Shown: positions 25,714 through 34,843 of the stretch, piece by piece | Numbering within the stretch: position 1 is the first letter of the stretch | Layout: every line of letters begins with the position of its first letter | From: Chryseobacterium suipulveris | GTDB lineage: Bacteria > Bacteroidota > Bacteroidia > Flavobacteriales > Weeksellaceae | Length of the DNA stretch: 64,000 bases | Assembly: GCF_022811685.1 (NCBI RefSeq) | Contig: NZ_CP094532.1 | Span: forward strand, 2,319,501 to 2,383,500 | Direction of reading: 5' to 3' | The notes under the pieces: generated by a model | Seen by the model: only the letters and a program-made list of their open reading frames with translations | Databases searched by the model: none | What the model was told of the DNA's origin: nothing | Translations under genes and position numbers: made by a program

Positions 25714-26634
25714 ATGCTTAAAGCCGAACACGTCACCAAAACCTATAACGCAGGAAAAAAACTCGCATTGGAAGATTTTTCAATCGACGTTCCGGAAGGA
25801 AGTATTTATGGGCTCCTTGGACCAAATGGTGCCGGAAAAACCACCTTCATCCGCATTATTAACCAAATTACGCAGCAGGATTCCGGCGAAGTTTTTATCA
25901 ACGGTAAAAAACTGAATCCCGAACACATCAAAGAGATCGGCTACATGCCGGAAGAACGCGGACTGTATAAAAATATGACCGTGGGTGACCAGATTCTTTA
26001 TTTCGGCGAACTGAAAGGAATGTCGAAAAACGACGCGCTGAATCAGGCAAAATACTGGTTCGAGCAATTGCAGATTGACCAGTGGTGGAAAAAGAAACTG
26101 AGCGAGCTTTCCAAAGGAATGGCACAAAAAATTCAGTTTGTTGTGACCGTTTTGCACAGACCGAAACTGTTGATTCTTGACGAACCGTTTTCCGGTTTTG
26201 ACCCCGTGAATGCAAACCTCATCAAAGACCAGATCCTGAAACTGAAAAATCAGGGTACAACGATTATCCTTTCAACACACCGGATGGAAAGTGTAGAAGA
26301 GATGTGCGATTATGTCGCACTGATCAACAAAGCAAAAAAAGTTCTGGACGGAAAAGTTTTCGATGTGCGTGAAAAATTCAAGAAAAATATTTTCGGAGTG
26401 ACTCTTTCTGAGGTGAATGACGCTAACTTCGATGTTTTCAGAAATCAGTTCAACATCGAGCATTTTTCTACCGAAAACCAGTTGCTATCATTTGACATTA
26501 CCAACGGGAGCGAACAAAATGTTTTGCTGACCGAATTGATGAAAGTGGGAAAAATACGTTCCTTCGACGAAAGAATTCCAAGTATGAACGAGGTGTTCAT
26601 CAATGCCGTTTCCAATGACGAAACCCACCATTAA
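25714..26634 (+). CDS. ABC transporter ATP-binding protein (NatA/CcmA type)
   Basis: A 306-residue ATPase. Walker A GLLGPNGAGKTTF near residue 37, signature LSKGMAQKIQ near 132, Walker B KLLILDEPFSGFDP near 155, and the switch His in LSTHRM. After the ATPase domain an extra 80-residue C-terminal part with the pattern of drug/Na+ exporter subunits (DUF4162-like) is present. It pairs with the permease gene 14 bases downstream. Substrate not determined; NatAB-like exporters move Na+ or drugs. Confidence 0.9.
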   Translation: MLKAEHVTKTYNAGKKLALEDFSIDVPEGSIYGLLGPNGAGKTTFIRIINQITQQDSGEVFINGKKLNPEHIKEIGYMPEERGLYKNMTVGDQILYFGELKGMSKNDALNQAKYWFEQLQIDQWWKKKLSELSKGMAQKIQFVVTVLHRPKLLILDEPFSGFDPVNANLIKDQILKLKNQGTTIILSTHRMESVEEMCDYVALINKAKKVLDGKVFDVREKFKKNIFGVTLSEVNDANFDVFRNQFNIEHFSTENQLLSFDITNGSEQNVLLTELMKVGKIRSFDERIPSMNEVFINAVSNDETHH

Positions 26635-26648
26635 TTAAGAAAAAATTT

Positions 26649-27965
26649 ATGAAAAATATATTTCTGATTACCCGCCGCGAATATCTGACGCAGGTCAAGA
26701 AAAAATCCTTCGTCATTCTCACTCTTCTGGCGCCGATTATGATGATTGGTTTTGGAGCGCTGATCGCTTTTATGTTTAAAGCCAACGAGAGTTCGAACAC
26801 CTTCAATGTGATCGACAAGAGCGGAATATTTGTGAATGAATTGAAAAGCGACAAAGCAATCAAATATGTTTTTGTGTCGAAAGAAAATGAGAGAGCGCTC
26901 ACTTCAACCTTAAAAGAAATGACCGGAATCGACGGATTGCTGATCATTCCAGAGCTCAAAAACAATAATTTCGACGAACTTGAAAATAACGCTCAGCTGC
27001 TGATCAACAAAAAAATCGGTTTCGACACTAAAACAAACTTGGTGGCGGATTTGTCGAGGATCATTAAGAAAGAGAAAATCAAAACCCTGGGAATTTCTGA
27101 AAATCAGATTAAAGACCTTGACAAGAATTTCAGTTTGAAAACAACCAACGTAGTCGATGAAAAAGGTGCGGATGACAGCTTGTCTTTCGGTGTAAAATCA
27201 GGATTGAGTATGGTTTTGATGTATGCTGTTTTTATGTTTATCATCATTTACGGAGTTCGTGTAATGCGGAGTGTTTTGGAGGAAAAAAACAACCGCGTTG
27301 TAGAAATCATTATCTCGTCGGTAAAACCTTTTGAACTGATGATGGGGAAAATTCTGGGAGTGACTTTGGTGGCATTAACGCAGTTCAGCATCTGGATAAC
27401 AATGTCGGTAATTGGCGCACTTTTTCTGAATACAGGTTTTGGAGCAATGCAGTCCCAAATTCCGGGCGGTGAAGAATCTGCCGAAATGATCCAGAAGTTT
27501 GACTTTAAGCAGACCGCAACCGAAGTTTCACATATCTTGCTGGATATGAATTTCCCGTTGATTATTTTTGTCTTTATCGTTTTCTTTCTTCTTGGCTATA
27601 TTTTTTACAGTTCAATGTATGCCGCAATTGGTTCTGCTGTTGATAATGAGACGGAAACACAGCAGTTTACTTTATTTGCGATCATTCCATTGATGCTGGG
27701 AATGTACGGTAGCTTCACGATCATGAATAATCCGGAAGGTCCGCTTGGTTTTTGGCTCTCTATCGTTCCGTTCACTTCGCCGGTCGCGATGATTGCACGA
27801 ATTCCTTTTGGAGTACCGGTTTGGCAAATTGCATTGTCGATTATTCTTCTTTTGCTTTCAACGTTATTAATGGTGTATATCGCTGCAAAAATTTACCGCG
27901 TTGGAATTTTGAAGTACGGAAACAAAGCAAGCGCAAAAGAACTGTGGAAGTGGATCAGGAGCTAA
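26649..27965 (+). CDS. ABC transporter permease (ABC-2 / NatB type)
   Basis: A 438-residue membrane protein. One helix lies near the N-terminus (VILTLLAPIMMIGFGALIAFMF), then a large extracytoplasmic domain to about residue 180, then six more hydrophobic segments, including SGLSMVLMYAVFMFIIIYGVRV, LIIFVFIVFFLLGYIFYSSMYAAIG and IALSIILLLLSTLLMVYIAAKIY. The cytoplasmic loop VLEEKNNRVVEIIISSVKPFELMMGKILG is the standard coupling region of ABC2_membrane_3 permeases. It forms an exporter with the preceding ATPase. Confidence 0.9.
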   Translation: MKNIFLITRREYLTQVKKKSFVILTLLAPIMMIGFGALIAFMFKANESSNTFNVIDKSGIFVNELKSDKAIKYVFVSKENERALTSTLKEMTGIDGLLIIPELKNNNFDELENNAQLLINKKIGFDTKTNLVADLSRIIKKEKIKTLGISENQIKDLDKNFSLKTTNVVDEKGADDSLSFGVKSGLSMVLMYAVFMFIIIYGVRVMRSVLEEKNNRVVEIIISSVKPFELMMGKILGVTLVALTQFSIWITMSVIGALFLNTGFGAMQSQIPGGEESAEMIQKFDFKQTATEVSHILLDMNFPLIIFVFIVFFLLGYIFYSSMYAAIGSAVDNETETQQFTLFAIIPLMLGMYGSFTIMNNPEGPLGFWLSIVPFTSPVAMIARIPFGVPVWQIALSIILLLLSTLLMVYIAAKIYRVGILKYGNKASAKELWKWIRS

Positions 27966-28000
27966 TTTGGCGGAATTGTCAACTGACTAAGTAAAAGAAA

Positions 28001-28033
28001 AAGCCCCGCGAAGTAATTCTTGCGGGGCTTCTT
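28001..28033. terminator. bidirectional terminator between convergent genes
   Basis: Stem AAGCCCCGC / GCGGGGCTT with a 12-base loop, lying between the ABC operon (plus) and the barrel protein gene (minus). It can serve both strands. Confidence 0.8.
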
Positions 28034-28049
28034 AGTATAAATGATCTCT

Positions 28050-28706
28050 TTAATCAAAAATATAGCTCAAACCAACACTCAGAACTTGTTCTGACTTCTT
28101 TTTGGCGAGGTTGGGATCCTTCATCAATCCGGGGTAGGTATTGCTTAACCCCAAATCGTAGCGACCGGTAAGTTCCAATTTTCTTTTATAAGAATAACCT
28201 AAGCCAAATCCAAGTGCAAAATTGAATGACGCAGCTTTACCGTGTACAAGCTCACCGTTGATCACCTGACCTTCTACCGTGTATCTTTGCGGTGCATTTT
28301 TGATAGTTTGACCTATTAAAAAATTAAATTTCGGACCCGCCATTGCAAAAAATTCTGATTCGGCTTCCGAAAAGAACCCTTTGAAATAGATGGGAACGCT
28401 GATGTAACTGTTTCCGTAAATGGCATTATAATCGGGTGAGTTTTTCGCGTTTTTATCTTTCCCAGATTCACCCGCTCCAAGATACTCCAGCTCAGGCTGA
28501 ATATAAAACTGGTCGCTGCTATCAATAGGAATTACCGCCAAGAGTCCGCCATAAACGGAATATCTCGCTCCAGAAGGATTATGCGCATTACTCACTCTGG
28601 AATAAGTTGCTCCGCCAGTGATTCCGTATCTCGTGCTTCTGAAATCAATCTGTGCACTCAACATCAGGGAAGCCGACATTGCAATTCCGAAAACAATTTT
28701 TTTCAT
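28050..28706 (-). CDS. outer membrane beta-barrel protein, PorT-like family
   Basis: A 218-residue protein with signal peptide (MKKIVFGIAMSASLMLSAQ). The remainder alternates in the way of an eight-strand barrel: RYGITGGATYSRV, FYIQPELEYLGAG, ISVPIYFKGFF, FFAMAGPKFNFLIGQ, FNFALGFGLGYSYKRKLELTGRYDLGLSNTYPG, LSVGLSYIFD with the terminal aromatic. This is the outer-membrane-protein beta-barrel family that also contains PorT, but it is too common to assign PorT itself. Role unknown; located in the outer membrane. It is 18 bases downstream of sucD on the same strand. Confidence 0.85.
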   Translation of the reverse strand: MKKIVFGIAMSASLMLSAQIDFRSTRYGITGGATYSRVSNAHNPSGARYSVYGGLLAVIPIDSSDQFYIQPELEYLGAGESGKDKNAKNSPDYNAIYGNSYISVPIYFKGFFSEAESEFFAMAGPKFNFLIGQTIKNAPQRYTVEGQVINGELVHGKAASFNFALGFGLGYSYKRKLELTGRYDLGLSNTYPGLMKDPNLAKKKSEQVLSVGLSYIFD

Positions 28707-28724
28707 TCTATTTGTGTCTAATTT

Positions 28725-29597
28725 TTATCCCAAAACCTGGGCAACGGTCGAACCGATTTCTGCCGGTGAATCTACAACGTAGATTCCGTTTTCGCGCATG
28801 ATCGCCATTTTCGCCTGTGCGGTATCGTCTGCTCCACCTACGATTGCTCCTGCGTGTCCCATTGTTCTACCTTTTGGTGCGGTTTGTCCCGCGATAAATC
28901 CTACTACAGGTTTTGTGGAACCGCTTGCTTTGTACCATCTCGCTGCTTCAGCTTCCAAGCTTCCGCCGATTTCGCCGATCATTACTACCGCTTCGGTTTC
29001 AGGGTCGTTGATGAACAGTTCGAGTGCTTCTTTGGTAGTGGTTCCGATGATTGGGTCACCACCAATTCCGATTGCGGTTGAAACTCCGTAACCTGCCTTA
29101 ACAACTTGATCTGCAGCTTCGTAAGTTAAAGTTCCTGATTTGGAAACAATGCCTACTTTTCCTTTTTTGAAAACGAAACCAGGCATAATTCCGATTTTAG
29201 CTTCATCAGAAGTGATGATTCCCGGACAGTTTGGACCGATCAGTCGGCAGTCTCTGTCAGCAATATAAGATTTTACTTTTACCATATCCTCCACAGGAAT
29301 TCCTTCCGTAATACAAACGATTACTTTAATTCCGGAATCTGCCGCTTCCATAATCGCGTCAGCTGCAAAAGCCGGCGGTACGAAGATGATGGAAACATTG
29401 GCTCCCGCTTTTTCCACTGCATCTGCAACGGTGTTGAAAACCGGTTTCCCCAAATGTTCAGAACCACCTTTTCCCGGGGTAACTCCACCCACAACATTGG
29501 TTCCGTACTCAATCATCTGACCGGCGTGGAAAGTTCCTTCATTTCCTGTAAAACCCTGTACGATTACTTTTGAATCTTTGTTTACTAATACTGACAT
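28725..29597 (-). CDS. sucD: succinyl-CoA synthetase alpha subunit
   Basis: A 290-residue subunit, the usual length. CoA-binding Rossmann part with [33 protein letters not shown], the segment [20 protein letters not shown], the ligase part with [15 protein letters not shown], and the phospho-His in [11 protein letters not shown] near residue 245. It makes succinate, ATP and CoA from succinyl-CoA in the citric acid cycle together with SucC. SucC is not in the window; in many Bacteroidota the two genes are separate. Confidence 0.96.
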   Translation of the reverse strand: MSVLVNKDSKVIVQGFTGNEGTFHAGQMIEYGTNVVGGVTPGKGGSEHLGKPVFNTVADAVEKAGANVSIIFVPPAFAADAIMEAADSGIKVIVCITEGIPVEDMVKVKSYIADRDCRLIGPNCPGIITSDEAKIGIMPGFVFKKGKVGIVSKSGTLTYEAADQVVKAGYGVSTAIGIGGDPIIGTTTKEALELFINDPETEAVVMIGEIGGSLEAEAARWYKASGSTKPVVGFIAGQTAPKGRTMGHAGAIVGGADDTAQAKMAIMRENGIYVVDSPAEIGSTVAQVLG

Positions 29598-29682
29598 TTT
29601 TTATTTTTTATAATTTATTCGTTGAATTTTAATATCTACAAAAATACTTAATAAAATTTGATTATTTTGAATTGGAAAGAAT

Positions 29683-30585
29683 CTATTTCAAATTCTTAAT
29701 CTTCACCTCTTTCCTTAAATAATCCCGGAATTCCTCGGCAAGCGGACCAAAATAGGTTCCTTTTTTCAGGTCGCGGTTCACACCGGATTTTGCAAGAAGA
29801 ACGGTTCCGCTCGCGACGCGCACTCCTGAAGCCATCCCAACCTGTCCCCAAATCGTAACTTCATCCTCGATGATGCAACAACCTGCAATTCCGGTTTGTG
29901 ACGCAATCAGCACTTTTTTTCCGATTACCGTATCATGCCCAATCTGGATTTGGTTATCCAACACCGAACCTTCACCAATAACGGTAGAATCGGTAACTCC
30001 GCGGTCAATCGTGCAACAGTTTCCGATTTCCACATTATTTTCGATAACGACATTTCCCACCGAAATCAACCGGTCGAAATTCCCGTTCAGCTTTCTGTAA
30101 TAAAAAGCGTCACCTCCCACAACCGTATTTGCCTGAATAATGACATTGTCGCCGATTACGGTTCTGTCACCAATCACCACATTTGGAAAAATTATACAGT
30201 TCTTGCCTATTTTCACATCATTCCCGATAACTGCAGAAGGATGTATTTTGGTTCCGTCTCCAATTTCGGTATTGTGAAGCTCTTCGGTGAAGTTATAGAT
30301 TCTGGTAAAATGCTGGTTAATTTTGTTAAAATCCCTAAAAGGATCATCCGAAATAAGCAGTGCTTTTCCTTCGGGACAATCCACTTCCTTGTCGATCAGT
30401 ATTACCGTTGCAGGTGAATTGAGTGCCTTTTCATAATATTTCGGATGGTTCACGAAAACGATTTCACCCGGTTTCACCATATGGATTTCATTGGTTCCCA
30501 ACACGGGAAAGTTCTCATCACCTACATATTTTGCACCGATGATCTCCGAAATTTGTTTGAGCGTTTGGGGATGTTTAAAAATCAT
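29683..30585 (-). CDS. LpxD-like hexapeptide acyltransferase, second copy
   Basis: A 300-residue left-handed beta-helix protein. An N-terminal LpxD-type domain (residues 1-100) precedes hexapeptide repeats from about 105 ([53 protein letters not shown]) and a helical C-terminus. The putative catalytic His occurs in [11 protein letters not shown]. It resembles LpxD but is shorter than the 343-residue lpxD at 33629 and diverges from it, so it may act on another sugar or acyl chain, or be a paralogue used in lipid A variation. It is separated from efp by an inverted repeat. Confidence 0.85.
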   Translation of the reverse strand: MIFKHPQTLKQISEIIGAKYVGDENFPVLGTNEIHMVKPGEIVFVNHPKYYEKALNSPATVILIDKEVDCPEGKALLISDDPFRDFNKINQHFTRIYNFTEELHNTEIGDGTKIHPSAVIGNDVKIGKNCIIFPNVVIGDRTVIGDNVIIQANTVVGGDAFYYRKLNGNFDRLISVGNVVIENNVEIGNCCTIDRGVTDSTVIGEGSVLDNQIQIGHDTVIGKKVLIASQTGIAGCCIIEDEVTIWGQVGMASGVRVASGTVLLAKSGVNRDLKKGTYFGPLAEEFRDYLRKEVKIKNLK

Positions 30586-30602
30586 TTCCTATTTGTTTAA
30601 AA

Positions 30603-30667
30603 AGTTTCAGGTTCCAAGTTTCAAGTTTTGACTTTAGTATGGAACTTGAAACACGAAACCCGAAACA
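30603..30667. repeat. imperfect inverted repeat between LpxD-like gene and efp
   Basis: Left arm GTTTCAGGTTCCAAGTTTCA and right arm TTGAAACACGAAACCCGAAA are near-complementary, giving a long interrupted hairpin. The words are the same as in the dispersed repeats at 31262 and 38040. Confidence 0.65.
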
Positions 30668-30678
30668 AAATATTTGAC

Positions 30679-31242
30679 TTATTTTACTCTTTCTAAGTAA
30701 CTTCCGTCTTCGGTGTTGACCTTAATTTTATCTCCAGCTTCGATGAACAGGGGAACCATCACGCGTGCTCCAGTTTCTACAATCGCATTTTTCAAAGCGT
30801 TGGTTGCAGTGTTTCCTTTTACTCCTGGATCAGCTTCAACCACGTCGAGATAAACTGTCGGAGGAATTTCAGCAGAAAGTGGAGATTCGTCGGCTTCCTT
30901 CAAGATAATGGTTACCTCTTCTCCCGGCTTCATAAACTGTGCGTTTTCGATCATATCTTTGTTGATGTAGATCTGCGAAAATTCATCATTGTTCATAAAG
31001 TGGAAACCATTGTCGTCATCATAAAGGTACTGGAATTTACGGGTGATCACTTTCACCTCGTCAATTCTGTGACCTGCCGAGAAAGTATTGTCGATCACTT
31101 TCCCGTTGGTTACCGATTTTAGTTTAGTCCTTACGAAAGCCGGTCCTTTTCCAGGTTTCACGTGAAGGAATTCAATAACTTTGAAGATATCGTTGCTGTA
31201 TTCAATACAAAGTCCTTTTCTGATATCGTTGCTTGTTGCCAT
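30679..31242 (-). CDS. efp: elongation factor P
   Basis: A 187-residue protein of standard EF-P length: KGLCIEYSNDIFKVIEFLHVKPGKGPAFVRTKLKS (KOW-like domain I with the loop Lys in KPGKGPA), then two OB domains ending in VNTEDGSYLERVK. It binds beside the peptidyl-tRNA and relieves stalling at polyproline. The loop residue at the tip is Lys (PGKG), the type modified by EpmA or other systems, but no modification gene is near. It lies between lpxA and the LpxD-like gene, the order often seen in flavobacteria. Confidence 0.95.
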   Translation of the reverse strand: MATSNDIRKGLCIEYSNDIFKVIEFLHVKPGKGPAFVRTKLKSVTNGKVIDNTFSAGHRIDEVKVITRKFQYLYDDDNGFHFMNNDEFSQIYINKDMIENAQFMKPGEEVTIILKEADESPLSAEIPPTVYLDVVEADPGVKGNTATNALKNAIVETGARVMVPLFIEAGDKIKVNTEDGSYLERVK

Positions 31243-31261
31243 CTATATATGTTTAAATTTT

Positions 31262-31449
31262 ATTAAGTTTGAGGTTTGAGGTTTGACATTTGACGTTTGA
31301 AGTTTCGGGTTTTAGGTACTCACAATTTTTTCTATTTTTTTTATTTGAGTTCGTGAATGCTTCGCATTTCAAGTTTCAAGTTCCAGGTTTTAAGCACACT
31401 CCAACTCACCCACTCTCCAACTCACCTACACTCCGACTCACAGACTCTC
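31262..31449. repeat. intergenic word repeat, copy 1 of a 100-bp dispersed repeat
   Basis: Region made of words such as gtttgaggtttgacatttgac and caactcacccactctccaactc. Bases 31318-31382 (ACTCACAATTTTTTCTA ... ATTTCAAGTTTCAAGTT) are repeated at 38076-38141 with a single-T length difference. No gene present. Confidence 0.8.
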
Positions 31450-32238
31450 CTACTCTTTCCCCGGTCCGTATCCTTTTACGATTCCGCGTGGTGAGTTTCT
31501 GATGAATTCCAGAATTTCGTCGCGTTCCGCAGTTGGGAGCATTTCTTTTTCGATAAAGCTTGACGCTTGAGAAACGTTCATTTTCATCTGGAAGATTGCC
31601 CGATAAATTTTCTGGATTTCAAATATTTTTTCGTTGGTAAAGCCCCTTCGTCTCAATCCCACGGAATTTATTCCCGCATAAGACATCGGCTCTCTCGCTA
31701 CTTTGATGTAGGGTGGAATATCTTTTCTTACCAAAGTTCCCCCCGAAATCATCACGTGTTTGCCGATTTTTCCGAACTGGTGCACTGCGGAAAGTCCGCC
31801 CATTACCGTAAAATCTCCGATCTCAACATGACCCGCGATTCCACATCCGTTCACGATGATTACATTGTTTCCGATCACGCAGTCATGCGCGATGTGCGAA
31901 GTTGCCATGATCAGACAATCCTTCCCGATTTTGGTATAACCGAGCGCCTTGGTTCCACGGTTTACGGTAACACATTCTCTGATCGTGGTGCCGTCTCCGA
32001 TAATTACTTGAGTATCTTCACCATCGAATTTCAAATCCTGCGGAATTGCAGAGATTACCGTTCCCGGAAAAATCCTGCAGTTTTTACCGATTCTCGCACC
32101 GTCCATGATAGTTACATTCGGTCCGATCCAGGTTCCTTCGCCAATTTCCACATCACCTGCGATGGTGGTAAATGGTTCTACGATGACGTTTTTCTTGATT
32201 TTCGCACGTTTGTCAACGGCGGCTAACTGATGTACCAT
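31450..32238 (-). CDS. lpxA: acyl-ACP-UDP-N-acetylglucosamine O-acyltransferase
   Basis: A 262-residue hexapeptide-repeat protein. It begins MVHQLAAVDKRAKIKKNVIVEPFTTIAGDVEIGEGTWIG, with the catalytic His in TSHIAHDCVIGNN near residue 119 and VHQFGKIGKHVMISGG further on, then a C-terminal helical domain SVGLRRRGFTNEKIFEIQKIYR. It catalyses the first step of lipid A synthesis. Its ATG directly abuts the stop of lpxC-fabZ, so it is cotranslated with it. Confidence 0.96.
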   Translation of the reverse strand: MVHQLAAVDKRAKIKKNVIVEPFTTIAGDVEIGEGTWIGPNVTIMDGARIGKNCRIFPGTVISAIPQDLKFDGEDTQVIIGDGTTIRECVTVNRGTKALGYTKIGKDCLIMATSHIAHDCVIGNNVIIVNGCGIAGHVEIGDFTVMGGLSAVHQFGKIGKHVMISGGTLVRKDIPPYIKVAREPMSYAGINSVGLRRRGFTNEKIFEIQKIYRAIFQMKMNVSQASSFIEKEMLPTAERDEILEFIRNSPRGIVKGYGPGKE

Positions 32239-33636
32239 TTAGTCGGGTTTGTTTTTAGCAACCTGGGCCATCAATTCTGCTTCTACCACTACGCTGTCGC
32301 CAACATAGCCAAATCCCTGCATGTGTACAATTCCTCTTCTGATGGGGGTTATGAGTTCGATTTTAAATACCATGGTATCACCGGGAACCACCTTTTTCTT
32401 GAATTTTACTTTATCAATCTTAATGAAATAGGTTGAGTAATTTTCCGGATCAGGAACGCTCGCCAAAACCAAAATTCCGCCGGTTTGCGCCAAAGCTTCC
32501 ACCTGTAGAACTCCCGGCATAACCGGTTCTTTCGGAAAGTGTCCCACGAAAAACGGCTCGTTGAAAGTGACGTTTTTCAAACCGACCACATGCTTATCTG
32601 AAAGTTCCAAAACCTTGTCGATCAACAGGAACGGATAACGGTGCGGCATCAAACGCATAATCCCATTGATGTCGAACACCGGTTCTTTGTTGATATCGAT
32701 ATCGGGAACGTTTTTCTTTTTCTGAAGTTTCCACTGGCGGTTCAGTTTTTTTGCGAATTGGGTATTCACAAAATGGCCTGGTTTATTGGCAATCACTTTC
32801 CCTTTAATCTTAACGCCAACCAAAGCCAAATCACCGATCACGTCGAGTAATTTATGACGTGCTGCCTCGTTTGGGTAATTGAGCGTAAGATTATCTAAAA
32901 TCCCGTTCGGTCGGATTGCGACATTATCTTTGTTAAAAGCTTTTTTGAGTTTTTCCGCAGTATCTGGAGTAAGTTCTTTGTCAACGTAAACAATCGCGTT
33001 GGAAATATCGCCACCTTTGATCAAACCTGCATCCAGAAGCATTTCCAGCTCATGAAGGAAACTGAAAGTTCGTGCGGTTGCAATCTCCTCCTTAAATTCA
33101 GAGATATCTTTTAAGGTCGCGTTCTGTGTACCGAGAACTTTCGTACCGAAATCCACCATCGTGGTCACTTCATAAGTATCGGAAGGAATAATGGTCAACT
33201 CCGATCCAGTCGCCGGATCCACATAATTGAGGACTTCCTTGATCACGAGATATTCTCTTGCCGCGTTCTGTTCTTCGATTCCTGCCTTTTCGATTGCTTC
33301 AACAAAGAATTTGGAAGAACCGTCCATAATCGGTGGTTCCGCACTGTTGATTTCGAGAATCGCATTGTCGATATCGCACCCAACCAACGCAGCGAGAACG
33401 TGTTCGCAGGTGTGGATTCTAACGCCCAATTTTTCAAGCGTAGTTCCGCGTTCTGTGGTTGTGACGTAGTTTACGTCAGCTTCCACATGAGGAGTTCCCT
33501 CTAAATCGGTTCTCACGAACACAAAACCTGTATTCTCTTTTGCCGGTTTCATCGTGAGCGTTACTTCATGACCGGTATGCAAACCGATTCCTGATAACGA
33601 AACCTCCTCTTTTAAAGTTTTTTGTTTATCACTCAT
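32239..33636 (-). CDS. lpxC: fused UDP-3-O-acyl-GlcNAc deacetylase / 3-hydroxyacyl-ACP dehydratase
   Basis: A 465-residue fusion. Residues about 1-300 are LpxC: LSGIGLHTGHEVTL, the zinc-ligand His in HTCEHVLAALVG near residue 80, FSFLHELEMLLDAGLIKGG, and RHKLLDVIGDLALVG. Residues about 315-465 are FabZ: IMRLMPHRYPFLLIDKV with the catalytic His, FPKEPVMPGVLQVEALAQTGG with the Glu. LpxC commits UDP-GlcNAc acyl product to lipid A; FabZ dehydrates 3-hydroxyacyl-ACP and competes for the same acyl pool, so the fusion ties the two. This fusion is typical of Bacteroidota. The start MSDKQKTLKE overlaps the lpxD stop by eight bases. Confidence 0.96.
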   Translation of the reverse strand: MSDKQKTLKEEVSLSGIGLHTGHEVTLTMKPAKENTGFVFVRTDLEGTPHVEADVNYVTTTERGTTLEKLGVRIHTCEHVLAALVGCDIDNAILEINSAEPPIMDGSSKFFVEAIEKAGIEEQNAAREYLVIKEVLNYVDPATGSELTIIPSDTYEVTTMVDFGTKVLGTQNATLKDISEFKEEIATARTFSFLHELEMLLDAGLIKGGDISNAIVYVDKELTPDTAEKLKKAFNKDNVAIRPNGILDNLTLNYPNEAARHKLLDVIGDLALVGVKIKGKVIANKPGHFVNTQFAKKLNRQWKLQKKKNVPDIDINKEPVFDINGIMRLMPHRYPFLLIDKVLELSDKHVVGLKNVTFNEPFFVGHFPKEPVMPGVLQVEALAQTGGILVLASVPDPENYSTYFIKIDKVKFKKKVVPGDTMVFKIELITPIRRGIVHMQGFGYVGDSVVVEAELMAQVAKNKPD

Positions 33637-34660
33637 TAGTTTTATCTTTTGAGTTGAGCTCAAGCGTATTAATTCTTTTTATAATATCGGTAAAATTCCT
33701 GAAATGCACGTAGTTTCTGCGGTATTCTCCTGCGTTGATTGCGGGTGAACCATACAGAATTTCGCCATCTTTAGCATTGGAATTCACTCCACTCTGCGCC
33801 TGGATTTTTACCTGATTTCCTATTTGAATGTGGCCTACAATTCCGACCTGTCCTCCGATCATATTCCAGTCGCCGATTACGGTGGAACCTGCGATTCCCG
33901 CCTGTGCAGCGATCACGTTGTTTTCACCAATTTTTACATTATGTGCAATCTGGATAAGGTTGTCGATTTTCGTGCCTTTCCCAATAATGGTCGAACCGAT
34001 TGTTCCTCGGTCGATACTGCAGTTGGAACCGATTTCCACATTGTCGTGGATGACCACATTTCCCAATTGCGGAATTTTTTGGTAACCGTCCTTCGTGGGC
34101 TGAAAACCAAACCCGTCCGAACCAACCACTGTGTTGGAATGAATGATGCAGTTGTCGCCAATTGCACAATAATCGTAAATCCGCACACCGCTATATAACA
34201 CGCAGTTCTTGCCGATTTTTACATTTTTACCGATATAAACGTGGGGATAAATCTGGGTTCCGTCGCCGATTCTCACTTTTTCTGAAACGCAGGTAAAAGC
34301 ACCCACATACACATTTTCGCCGACCACTGAAGTCTCATGGAACACTGCGCCGTCTTCAATTCCCGATTTTCTACCCTGCATTTCTTTGTAGAGGTTCATC
34401 AGAATCTGGAACGAGAGATAGGCGTCTTCAACTGCGATGATGGTTTTGGAGTAACTTTCCTTGGTCAAAAGTTTTTCAGAAACGATGAGCACCGAACATT
34501 TCGAGGAGTCGATATAGTCTGCAAATCTTTCCTGGGCGACAAAAGAAAGATGGCCTGCTTCGCCACTTTCGATTGGGGAAACTCCCGTGATCACGGCATT
34601 TTCGTCCCCGATGATTTTCCCGTTGATAAAACCTGCAATTTGAGATGCACTGAATTCCAT
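33629..34660 (-). CDS. lpxD: UDP-3-O-(3-hydroxyacyl)glucosamine N-acyltransferase
   Basis: A 343-residue LpxD started at MEFSASQIAGFINGKIIG. N-terminal uridine-binding domain to about residue 100, then hexapeptide repeats (FHETSVVGENVYVGAFTCVSEKVRIGDGTQIYPHVYIG), conserved VVGSDGFGFQPT and the catalytic His in LIQIAHNVKIGENN, and a C-terminal helix. It adds the second 3-hydroxyacyl chain in lipid A synthesis. First of the lpxD-lpxC/fabZ-lpxA cluster. An earlier in-frame start 24 codons upstream is rejected because LpxD begins at this methionine. Confidence 0.95.
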   Translation of the reverse strand: MEFSASQIAGFINGKIIGDENAVITGVSPIESGEAGHLSFVAQERFADYIDSSKCSVLIVSEKLLTKESYSKTIIAVEDAYLSFQILMNLYKEMQGRKSGIEDGAVFHETSVVGENVYVGAFTCVSEKVRIGDGTQIYPHVYIGKNVKIGKNCVLYSGVRIYDYCAIGDNCIIHSNTVVGSDGFGFQPTKDGYQKIPQLGNVVIHDNVEIGSNCSIDRGTIGSTIIGKGTKIDNLIQIAHNVKIGENNVIAAQAGIAGSTVIGDWNMIGGQVGIVGHIQIGNQVKIQAQSGVNSNAKDGEILYGSPAINAGEYRRNYVHFRNFTDIIKRINTLELNSKDKTNE

Positions 34661-34843
34661 ATCGTGCAAAGATAAGAAATTATGATTTACGCAAGATGTT
34701 TTCAGCGTTTTAGCCCTAAAATTTTTAACCAAAAAAAGCTGAAAAATGATTTTATTCGCTGTCGATCCAGGTTCGTGAAAATCACAACTATGAAACGAGA
34801 TTGCTTTGACAACCTGTTCGTTAATTAATAGCAGATTTCAAAA

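Noticed and set aside
31567..32226. 219-codon plus-strand frame antisense to lpxA
   Set aside because: Shadow of the repeated hexapeptide codons of lpxA; no known domain.
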